This document shows positions 23,220-31,396 of a stretch of DNA of 64,000 bases, piece by piece (positions within the stretch are counted from its first letter, which is position 1; each line of letters opens with the position of its first letter). The notes below the pieces were generated by a model that did no database searches, had not been told where the DNA came from, and worked only from the letters and a program-made list of their open reading frames with translations. The stretch comes from Trichosporon coremiiforme (Eukaryota > Basidiomycota > Tremellomycetes > Trichosporonales > Trichosporonaceae), in the NCBI GenBank assembly GCA_039545355.1, contig BCJJ01000004.1:1692801-1756800 (forward strand), written 5' to 3'. Position numbers and translations under genes: made by a program.

Positions 23220-23246
23220 CGTTCGACTTAACCTGTGACCCTAGTT
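23220..23246 (-). repeat. Right terminal inverted repeat
   Basis: Exact reverse complement of 21490-21516, followed by TA at 23247-23248. Confidence 0.95.
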
Positions 23247-23787
23247 TACACCCATCTTCAGCCTTGACACGCGCCTTTCTCTCATCCGCTTCCTGCGTAA
23301 GTACGACTGCGACCACACGCTCGAGGTATACATTCTCTATCTCAAGGCTTCCCTTCTCTCCAACCGTATACGGCCTGTTGATGCTTGGGTCATTGGCGCG
23401 GTCCTGGACGACAGCGAAGTCTGCGCTGCCGCCTTGAGACAGGAGACGCCACAGTTACAGAAGGTGTACTGGCGGGCCCATTGTGCCCAACACTCCTACT
23501 CTGCCAGCCCCCACATCTTCAACATCAGCGACCTACCACTCGCCGTTCTAAGCGTTGTGCCGGCTGCACACCTGCACGCGCTTGACAAGGTCCGCAGGAA
23601 GAACTGGGAAGAGCTCGTGCCTGAGGGACAGCGGAACGGGTACTCTGTCGAGAGGCTCGGTGCGTTGAATGCGTCACAGGAGTATGGTGACATCGTGGCT
23701 CAGGTGAAGAAGCAGCAAGAAGTGAAGAGAGGAGAGAGTCGGGTACCATATCCCGCTGAATCTGCTACCAAGCGCCAGAGGCTGTGA

Positions 23788-24135
23788 TGGCGGGTCCCAT
23801 CATTCAATGTGTCCGAGCGTCGAGAGCCAATCATTGTTGCTGCTTTAATCCCATGATGCTCGCATAGCGAGCACAGAAAGGGGCACTGGAATGCCAGTTG
23901 AAACCGCTAGCGTGAGGGGAAGGACGCAAACAGGCGGGTGGGGGCCGGAGTCGAAATCATGCACACATGCGCCGTGTTTGGTGCCGCGCCATGTGACACT
24001 CCGTAGTGGAACGTCTGGTCTCAGCGTGAAGGTCTGCTACGAACATTCCTACAGTCACCTGTTCACTCACGCTCATTCCAACCACACTTTTTCGCTCCCA
24101 CGTTCGTTTACTTTACGGTCTGCGTACCGAGCACG
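23788..24135. other. Intergenic spacer within the BTB array
   Basis: No feature seen beyond possible promoter sequence for copy 4. Confidence 0.45.
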
Positions 24136-24970
24136 ATGTCTCGCGCTGCATCATCCAGCGTTCCGACCACGATACGATCCAAGACGACCCCTACTGGCAA
24201 GAAGGAGACTTCACTCTGATCTCTTCTGACGGATGGAGGTTCAAGACATGGTCATACCATCTTTCTTATTCCAGGTGGGTAGACCACGCCACGGCCGACA
24301 ACCCATTGACATTTCTAGCACGGTTTTCCGTGATGCCCACAGTCGCACCGCTGCCGACATCCCCATGGAAACCCGATTCACGGACCCAGAGCTCGAGAAC
24401 CAAGCTGTTCTCAACCTGTTCCTCGACGTCCTGGTGTGCTATGATCTGGAACTCGGCAATGGACTTGACCTGGAAATATGCCTTGGGCTCATCGGCTTCC
24501 TGCGCAAGCTCGGCTGCGAGGCTATGATCCATGTGTTTGGTCTCCGCCTCACAAGGAGCATTTCAGAAGATGATTGCGAACCAGGTGCCATCTTCGCTCT
24601 TGGTGCAGTGTTGGAAGACGAGCAACTATGCTCGATAGCGCTTCTCTGCGAGGACCGGCATCGTCTCGATTACAAGCCCTCGAAGCCCATGAAGCACTTC
24701 GGCATCGGTGACATCCCTCTGGAGGGGCTTGAAGTCGTCTCGCAAGTTTACCTGCGAGCTTTGACGGATGCCACCCCTGATTGCATAGGTAAACAGTGTG
24801 ACTGCACGTACGAGGCTCTTCACAGACGGTCTACTGCGTTCCTCGCCGAACTATGGCAATTGAAGGACGAGCTCGAAGTGAACAGAGAGAGGAAACTCCG
24901 CTTCAAACCACAAATGCTACTCCACCGCCTCAGACGAAGAGGCAGCGGCTCTGAAGTGCAAAACTCTTGA
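24136..24970 (+). pseudogene. BTB/POZ-like array copy 4 (frameshift near start)
   Basis: The candidate ATG at 24136 opens MSRAASSSVPTT, but the family motif DPYWQEGDFTLISSDGWRFK is in another frame, so a one-base indel or a missed start must lie around 24150-24180. Downstream, the conserved intron (24275-24318, phase 2, ag|c) is intact. Exon 2 (24319-24970) is fully open: STVFRDAHS, RFTDPELENQAVLNLFLDVL, FLRKLGC, then PMKHFGIGDIPLEGLEVV, KQCDCTYEALHRRS and a basic end. Because only one lesion is visible, this could be a functional gene with an unusual 5' end or a sequencing error; I favour a recent pseudogene only weakly. Confidence 0.55.
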
Positions 24971-25573
24971 AGAGCGCCAGGTGAGCAAGTGTGGTTCTCA
25001 AAAAAACTAATATAGACCAGGAACAAACTGAGCCAAAGCCATCAGAGCGCTCTTCCCGATGCTCGACTGCTCGACGCGGACACGACCCTCATTCTCCACC
25101 ACGGCTCAATTCCGCTCCCACCCCGCTCCCTCCCCGCTCCCTCCCCGCAGCATCGCAACGCATTCTTGCAGCGCTCAGCACCAGCGAGCAAATGAACGCA
25201 CCATGCACCAACGTCCGGCGTCTCGTGCATGTTACTGTCGGTACCATACAGCCTTGACAAGTTGTATGTACTGTACAGTGCTGTCCGACTGTAGGCTAGA
25301 AGTGTAATGCATAAGTAACTTGGTGGGGTCACAACAATGTTACGAGTGGTGCGAGCGTACGAAAAGCGTCCAGAGAGCTGGCCAGCCTAGGTGCAAATGC
25401 AATACGCGGATACCGATAGAGTTCTGACAGGTGGTATGTGCTGGCTCAACTACCCCGGTCTGAACGCGACACTGTGCCGGTTACGCCCATCCAGAGGGGC
25501 GCAGCTCTGACCAGAAGCTGTCACCTCCACATCCTGTTTGTTTACGTTCAGCACCACCCACTCGTCCACCTCT
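24971..25573. other. Intergenic spacer within the BTB array
   Basis: Contains a short C-rich tandem stretch (cgctccctccc units, about 25110-25150). No gene is supported. Confidence 0.5.
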
Positions 25574-26407
25574 ATGTCTCAATCAGCCCCCAACACCACG
25601 GCCGCAAGGGAAGAGAGCCCCGAAGAGGTCAAGGATGATCCCGATTGGACTGCAGGCGACTTCTCCCTCATCTCCTCTGATGGATGGAGGATGAAAACGT
25701 GGTCCTACCATCTGATATCTGCCAGGTGTGTCTAGGGCTTCAGGTAGAGCCTGAGAGCTGATCCAAACCATAGCTCTGTCCTTCGCGATGCTCACAACTG
25801 TGCTGCGCCGGATAGCACCAAGGAGATCACGTTCACCGATACAGACTTGGAGACCAAGGAGGTCGTGTCCCTGTTTCTCCGCCTAGCGACGGAGGCTAAG
25901 ACGGCGGACGACAAGAGCAACCTGCCAGCCTACATCAACCTCTTCTTCTTCTTGCGCAAGTACGACTGTCCCCGCGTGCTCGGAACACTCTCTCTTTACC
26001 TCAAACGAGAGCTCTTGGAAGGTTCATGGCCGCTCATGGACACTTTCGTCCTTGGATCGATTCTTAACTGTTCCGAGCTTTGCACTGCAGCCATCGATAG
26101 GTGGGCTGAACTCAATCGTCTAGAGGCGGACCCAGAGTTCGACGTTTCTTCAATCCCAGCCCCAGTGCTCGACCATCTCCCCCGAGACCACATCGTTGCC
26201 CTTTCTCAGGCCATTCCTACCCGCGAAATCAGCTGTCCCAACTGTGCACACGTGGAACACGACACGCTGGACCAAGCCTCCGAAACATTTCAGACCAGCC
26301 TACGCCGCCTGAAACGGGAGAGGAAGGCTGCTCAAGAAAAGAAGCGCCCCAAGAGCGAAGAGCCAGCGCACAAGGCTACTGGATCGAAGAAACAGAAGCA
26401 GCATTGA
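25574..26407 (+). CDS. BTB/POZ-like protein, array copy 5 (intact)
   Basis: Exon 1 (25574-25725) and exon 2 (25774-26407) give 261 aa. Seen: the N-terminus MSQSAPNTTAARE, DDPDWTAGDFSLISSDGWRM, the conserved phase-2 intron inside a Ser codon, SVLRDAHNCAAP, EITFTDTDLETKEVVSLFLR, FFFLRKYDC, ISCPNCAHVEHDTL (equivalent to the CDCTY region of copies 4 and 6), then a Lys-rich C-terminus (KKRPKSEEPAHKATGSKKQK) that could be a nuclear signal. Exon 2 is 634 nt, exactly as in copy 2. It is the best-preserved member. No second domain is visible and the function is unknown. Confidence 0.75.
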
Positions 26408-26629
26408 GACTCATTCTTATCAGGAACACCGAGTTCATGTGTGTGGGGAGTGTGTATAATCCGATGCAGCAATAACGTGCGAGCGATGCGTCTGCTGCTC
26501 CAGAGATCATTGTTATCAGATAAGACTCCCGTGAGGGATGACATAATATCACTCTTCTAGTTAGTGCATTCAATCCCACCAAAACAACGAACTCTTGCAC
26601 TCTCTTTCACCCCATCCCCAATTTTCACG

Positions 26630-27366
26630 ATGTCGCGATCACAGTCTAGAGCCAGTACAGTACAGTACTGCTTCCAGTCCCGACGGCATTCGTGACTATT
26701 CTTCTTGGAACAAAGGCGTTTTCCTGATGTCCTCGGATGGATGGCGACAAAGTCCCGTCTTATCAGTTGTTTTATGCCAGAATGTGCATGTGGCGAGAAG
26801 GAGCTGAGGGCGTGTTTGTACTGAATATCCTCAGTTAAGTCCTTCGCGATGCGCAAAACTGCACAACCGATAGCCCCAAGGAGATCCATTTTACCGATCC
26901 AGAGCTCGAGAGGAGGGACATACCGGACGTCTTCCTCAACCTTCTCACATCACCTGCGACGACCTTTAAGGTGAGCCATGATGTCGTCATCTGTCTATCC
27001 CTCATTGCCTTTCTACAAAAGTACGAATGTCAGCAGGTCATGGGGATCTTCCGTCTCCACCTCACCAAACTGAGGAGTACTCGCGACGTGATCGCAACAA
27101 TCCGAAGCACTTGGGCGTGAGCGATATCCCGATCGCAGCTCTTGAGCACGTACCACAGGAGTATCTACGAGGCTTGGCCGACACTGTCCATCAATGCGAA
27201 GGGGCTGTGTGATTGCACCTATGACCTGGGCCATCATCGGGCTGTACAGTTCGAGGGCAATGTAGGGGAGCTTAAGGGGTGGATGAAGGAGGCAAGGGAG
27301 AAGAGACGTCACCCGGAGAAGGAGAACGGCGTCCATTCTCGGCGGAAGGAGAAGAGCCGGGTCTGA
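26630..27366 (+). pseudogene. BTB/POZ-like array copy 6 (truncated, frameshifted)
   Basis: Fragments of the family are in order but in several frames. MSRSQSRAS at the ATG stops early. The motif DYSSWNKGVFLMSSDGWR lies in another frame; then VLRDAQNCTTDSP, IHFTDPELERRDIPDVFLNLL and FLQKYECQQVM end in a TGA near 27120. The C-terminal part, KHLGVSDIPIAALEHV and CDCTYDLGHHRAVQ, follows in yet other frames. Compared with copy 4, part of the middle is missing. This is clearly a relic. Confidence 0.75.
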
Positions 27367-27689
27367 GGGGCAACAGCCTCGTAGGTGGCTTAATCAGCAT
27401 GCAAGGTTAGTATTTCTGTGCAAGGCGACGTGTCCAGCTGAGCAAGTGAGCGGTTTGCGCCGGCCTCGTATGCTGACTGCGATTGCCATCCCAACGGGCT
27501 GGCCGAAAGGCGTCGGGCGAGGCGAATTCAACTCGCGGACACCTCCGCGCTCTGGCCCCTCCCACTCTAGAAAGTCAAAGCTCCTCATTAAACCGACTCA
27601 AACTCCGTATGCAAGCACCATCTGAGCAAAGCGTCTCCAGGACCAATCATAGGCCTGCCGGCGGAGAAGCTTTCGTCCAAAAACAGGAC

Positions 27690-27808
27690 GTTCTCGTGGT
27701 GTAGTGGTTATCATACTCTCTTAGGGTGATCTAACATCTTGAGCTTTGCCTCCTCTTCTCTTCGGAGTCGGATTGGGAGTGGCCCCGGGTTCAAATCCCG
27801 GCGAGGAC
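27690..27808 (+). tRNA. tRNA-Pro (AGG), intron-containing
   Basis: Acceptor arms GTTCTCG / CGAGGAC pair over 7 bp, with a D-arm containing TAGTGGTTATC. The anticodon stem CTCTC/GGGAG encloses loop TTAGGG..T with anticodon AGG at 27723-27725. The T-arm is CCGGGTTCAAATCCCGG. A 47-nt intron (27727-27773) sits one base after the anticodon, the canonical place. It is followed by a T-run (pol III stop). Confidence 0.92.
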
Positions 27809-28178
27809 CTTTTTGGCTTCTTCGCGGTGTTTTGGAGGCTCGGGATGGCCAGAAACGCTTGGGAGAGGAAAGAAAAACCTACCGGAAGGTCAGATGGGAG
27901 GGTGGCGCAGTTTAAACATGATGTGCCACACGCGGATCGCGAGGTCGTTCGTCCGCAGCCTTCTCCTGCCTGCTTCTCTATCTGAGAGAAGTGTATACCC
28001 AGCGGTCAGTACTTGCGAAACTCTCGCGCGTTGCACACAGAGCCTCCACGTTCCTCATCTCAGGAAGTGGCGTCGACTGGCCAATCCCCTCCCCCAGCTT
28101 CTCCTTACCTCTTCTTCGTCTCCTCTCCTCCTCTCACTCTTGAAAAAAGTGGCTGAAGGGAGCAACTGAATGCCCTCT
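27809..28178. other. Spacer between tRNA genes
   Basis: Nothing coding seen. The T-rich start serves as terminator of tRNA-Pro. Confidence 0.5.
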
Positions 28179-28293
28179 TGACGAGAGTGGGATTCGAACC
28201 CACGTCCGAAGACTGCGGAGGAGCATCCGAGCTCTCGAAGAAGAGAGAGGAAGAACCTTAACACAGCGCCTTAGACCGCTCGGCCATCTCGCC
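28179..28293 (-). tRNA. tRNA-Leu (AAG), intron-containing, copy 1
   Basis: Acceptor stem GGCGAGA / TCTCGTC plus discriminator A; a Leu-type D-arm (GGCCGAGCGGTCTAAGGCG); anticodon stem CTGTG/CGCAG with anticodon AAG at 28257-28259. A 37-nt intron (28219-28255) follows position 37. A short variable arm and T-arm GTGGGTTCGAATCCCAC complete it. Confidence 0.92.
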
Positions 28294-28802
28294 GGATGAG
28301 AGTGACTCGTCCGCTTCGGAGATGTGCCGCTGCACACGCTTTCGTTCGAGCTCGACTTTCGTTATCTGAGTAGGTGACCATGTGTGAGAGAGGTGTATGA
28401 CGACGGTGTGAGGAAGTCGCGTTTCTCGTGAGAAGGTGGTGTTAGGTCATTGTGGAGTTGATCAGTCAAAAGGCACCACTGCCCAAAATCCCCGACAATC
28501 CTCAGATTTCTGTCTGCCTCATGAGGAAGAGTAACGCTGCACGCACACGAAACAGGCCAGGTCCGCCTTCGCGACGAGTGACCTGCCACCTGCCTGCGGA
28601 CGTACCCAAGACGTAACTGGCCGCTGCGGTGAGGACGTGAGGGCCGGGTGGATCGGGCCGTCAGGGATCAGAATTTCTCCGACCGCCGAGACCCTATCCT
28701 TCTTACACAACTGTCTAATCGGCAAGCTAAGCTCTCGGTTCCAGCCCGAGGACCCAAACGGGCGCAAAAGGTTTGGCGTAAGGGAGTAACTGAATACTCG
28801 CT
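28294..28802. other. Spacer between the two tRNA-Leu genes
   Basis: No feature seen. Confidence 0.5.
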
Positions 28803-28920
28803 TGACGAGAGTGGGATTCGAACCCACGTCCGAAGACTGCGGAGGAGACAACCTCTGCTGATGATGCGAGCAGAGGAGGAGACCTTAACACAGCGCCTTA
28901 GACCGCTCGGCCATCTCGCC
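28803..28920 (-). tRNA. tRNA-Leu (AAG), intron-containing, copy 2
   Basis: The mature parts look identical to the copy at 28179-28293. The intron differs: 40 nt (28843-28882), with a self-complementary CCTCTGCT..AGCAGAGG. The anticodon AAG is at 28884-28886. Confidence 0.92.
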
Positions 28921-30058
28921 TTGACGATCGCCTTCTGGGCGCAGCCGGAATGCCCTCCGGGGCGCTGGCGCAGCAGCTGCTGTCCTGTGAAGTTCACGGT
29001 GACGCAGAGAACTCGTTGGGGCGATGGGGAGTCGTTGGTCAAGGAAGATGACGGGGTTGCATCATATCCCCACAGCTGCGTTGTAGGATCACAAGCTTCA
29101 GAGCGGTGCACAGAGGGTTGCGGCAAGGATTGCCAGTCTGATACCGCCAGGTACCTTCTGTTCCTGCATGTTCCTTAAGGTAAGCGTAACCCGTGCCCGC
29201 CTGAGAATGAGTTTGTCAGTTTTCCCCGCGATGCCCATACGCCGGCCACTTCTTAAACACCCTCGTCATAGCTTCACTTGCTAGGCAAGACCGACAAGCC
29301 CACGCACATGCATGGGCGGACATGAGTAGGCACTTTACGTCACGCCTGTCATAGACAGGTGAGCTGCCTGTCGACTTTGTGCGACTTAGCTCGACCCAAG
29401 GAAGAGGCACCGTTCGATCGTGTTTCACCATCTCCGCACGAGCCGTGGAATGCGTCGAAGTGTCGTAAGGCAAGCAAGGCTACGGAGTGCGCGGGACCCG
29501 GTGTTGGATCACACACCGTGCAGCACCCGTGTGAGACATCACTTAGTGCGCGATCGGGGGACGATACTTCCGGTATCAGGACAGAGATACATCCTAGTGC
29601 TCAGCTGCCCACGAACCGTAGCCAGTGTCTCACCAAGTCCTCATTCCGCCCATGCTGTCGCGTACCGTCGCCGCGTCCCCGAGTTGCATCCGCAGACCCG
29701 GGCAAGCGGAAGTACGCAAGCTCCATGTCTCGAACTGCCGATGCAACCTCTCGAGCTTCCTTGTGTATGGGCCCATGATGATGCATCAAGGTTTCGTTTG
29801 CAAGGCCGGCAAAGTTTGTGTTCATGGAAAAGTCAGTAAATGCACGAAAATTTGTGCCCAGTGGCACACATCAAGGCACAAACGACGAAGTGTGAGCAAA
29901 CAAAAACCGCGAATGCACCACATACGTCAGACAGAAAAGAATGTCCATCTGCATCTAGATGTCTAAAAGAATGTTCCGTGCGAATAATGGATGCCCCAAT
30001 AACGGGATTATGTGTATAGAAGTTTTGGTGACAAAATTGTTCAAGCGGGATGAGACGC
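28921..30058. other. Intergenic region
   Basis: Downstream of the collagen-like gene. Only short spurious ORFs are present. Confidence 0.5.
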
Positions 30059-31396
30059 TTAAGCGAGCTGGGCCTTGAGGGCGGCGATCTCGCGGCGGAG
30101 GAGAGCGTTCTCCTGGGCGAGCTCCTCAGAGCCACGAGCGCAGACACAAGGGGGGCAGACGGCGTCCTTGCCGGGAGCACCGTCCTGGCCGTCCTTGCCG
30201 GGGGCACCGTCCTGACCGTTGTGGCACTGGTTGTTGTTGTTGTTGCCGCCGCCGGAGGTGGTGGGCTTGGGAGCCTCAGAAGTCGACGAAGTAGGAGCGG
30301 GGTTGCCACCGTTAGTAGACGAGGTCTGGCCGCCGTTGCCACCGTTGGTCGAAGAGGTCTGGCCGCCGTTGCCGCCGTTGGTGGACGAGGTGGGAGCGGG
30401 GTTGCCGCCGTTGGTGGACGAGGTCTGGCCGCCGTTGCCTCCGTTGGTGGACGAGGTGGGAGCGGGGTTGCCTCCGTTGGTAGACGAGGTCTGGCCGCCG
30501 TTGCCACCGTTGGTAGACGAGGTCTGGCCGCCGTTGCCACCGTTGGTAGACGAGGTCTGGCCGCCGTTGCCACCGTTGGTAGACGAAGTCTGGCCGCCGT
30601 TGCCTCCGTTGGTCGACGAGGTAGGAGCGGGGTTGCCACCGTTGGTAGACGAAGTCTGGCCNCCGTTGCCGCCGTTGGTCGACGAAGTCTGGCCGCCGTT
30701 GCCGCCGTTGGTCGAAGAGGTCTGACCGCCGTTGCCGCCGTTGGTCGACGAGGTAGGGCGAGGGCCGCCAGAGGTGATGATGGAGCCGTCGGGGCAAGGG
30801 TGGCCATCGTGGCCGTCCTGGCCGGGGTTGCCGTCGTGGCCATCACCGTTGCCGTTGTGGTCACCACCGTGGTCGCCACCGTGGTCGCCACCGTGGTCGC
30901 CACCGTGGTCGCCACCGTGGTCGCCACCGTGGTCGCCACCGTGGTCACCGCCGTGGTCACCGCCGTGGTCGCCACCGTGGTCGCCACCGTGGTCGCCACC
31001 GTGGTCTCCGCCGGTGGGGTTGGGGTTGCCGCCAGTGTTGGAGGGGGTGGGAATGAGGGTGGTGTCCGGAAGACAGTTGGGGCAACCACCGTCACCGCCG
31101 TGGTCACCACCGTGGTCGCCACCGCCGCTACCGCCAGGGCCGCCACCGCCACCACCGCAACCACAAATGGGGCTAACGATAACGTTGACGATGGGAATGG
31201 CGCACTTGATGGAACAGATGAGCTGGAACGTGCGCTTGTCGAGCTGGTCACGGGCGACGAGGAGGTCTTCCTCGGTCTGGATCATCTCGGCGCGCCTGTG
31301 GAGCTCAAGCTCGCCAATCTCGGCGGCGGGCTTAGCCATGACCTGGCCAGCCATGGCGCCGAGGACAGAGAAGAGAACAGCGGAAGAGAGACGCAT
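30059..31396 (-). CDS. Secreted collagen-like low-complexity protein with C-terminal coiled coil
   Basis: A single exon of 445 aa. Seen in order: signal peptide (MRLSSAVLFSVLGAMAGQVMA); a short Cys-containing unique region (LICSIKCAIPIVNVIVSPIC); Gly runs; 12 tandem DHGG units (12-nt DNA repeats, about 30860-31012); an Asp/Gly/His stretch; about 14 copies of TSSTNGGN separated by GGQ or PAP (33-nt repeats, about 30300-30760); an Asn run; six collagen-type Gly-X-Y triplets (GQDGAPGKDGQDGAPGKD); CPPCVC; and a leucine-heptad tail (EELAQENALLRREIAALKAQ). The tail may oligomerise the protein. I do not recognise a named family; a cell-wall or extracellular-matrix role is inference. One codon contains an unknown base (30662). 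A TATA-like box lies 85 nt upstream. Confidence 0.8.
   Translation of the reverse strand: MRLSSAVLFSVLGAMAGQVMAKPAAEIGELELHRRAEMIQTEEDLLVARDQLDKRTFQLICSIKCAIPIVNVIVSPICGCGGGGGGPGGSGGGDHGGDHGGDGGCPNCLPDTTLIPTPSNTGGNPNPTGGDHGGDHGGDHGGDHGGDHGGDHGGDHGGDHGGDHGGDHGGDHGGDHGGDHNGNGDGHDGNPGQDGHDGHPCPDGSIITSGGPRPTSSTNGGNGGQTSSTNGGNGGQTSSTNGGNXGQTSSTNGGNPAPTSSTNGGNGGQTSSTNGGNGGQTSSTNGGNGGQTSSTNGGNGGQTSSTNGGNPAPTSSTNGGNGGQTSSTNGGNPAPTSSTNGGNGGQTSSTNGGNGGQTSSTNGGNPAPTSSTSEAPKPTTSGGGNNNNNQCHNGQDGAPGKDGQDGAPGKDAVCPPCVCARGSEELAQENALLRREIAALKAQLA
30300..30760 (-). repeat. 33-nt tandem repeat (TSSTNGGN units)
   Basis: About 14 units inside the collagen-like gene, in two types (GGQ or PAP linker). The length is divisible by three, so copy-number change keeps the frame. 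Confidence 0.85.
30857..31012 (-). repeat. 12-nt tandem repeat (DHGG units)
   Basis: Thirteen consecutive 12-nt units, encoding DHGG twelve times and a final DHNG. Confidence 0.9.

Larger units (their letters stand above)
21490..23246 (+). mobile_element. Tc1-type DNA transposon, 1757 bp, apparently complete
   Basis: Bounded by perfect 27-bp terminal inverted repeats (21490-21516 and 23220-23246) and TA target duplications. It carries one intact transposase gene and a TATA-like box. Perfect ends, an open transposase and a duplicated TA all suggest a young and possibly still active copy. It lies in sense orientation inside the coding region of BTB copy 3. Confidence 0.93.
21198..23787 (+). 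pseudogene. BTB/POZ-like array copy 3, split by a Tc1-type transposon
   Basis: The left part begins at ATG 21198 (MSELKPESIDIRDHPDWQKG, then DFTLISADGWRIKV) and runs through SDTFRAALNADKP and FTDPDVESKRVLSFFARL to 21487. The right part resumes at 23249 with PIFSLDTRLSLIRFLRKYDC and ends at 23787 in a basic tail (ESATKRQRL). Skipping the 1757-nt element plus one TA joins the two parts in the same frame, so insertion is recent relative to decay. A canonical-looking 40-nt intron (21322-21361) sits at the conserved family site, but here splicing would break the frame while retention keeps it open, which implies a small indel beside the donor. The copy is probably inactive while the element is present. 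Confidence 0.75.

Noticed and set aside
28648..29178. 176-aa ORF overlapping tRNA-Leu copy 2
   Set aside because: It crosses a confident tRNA gene and shows no protein motif.
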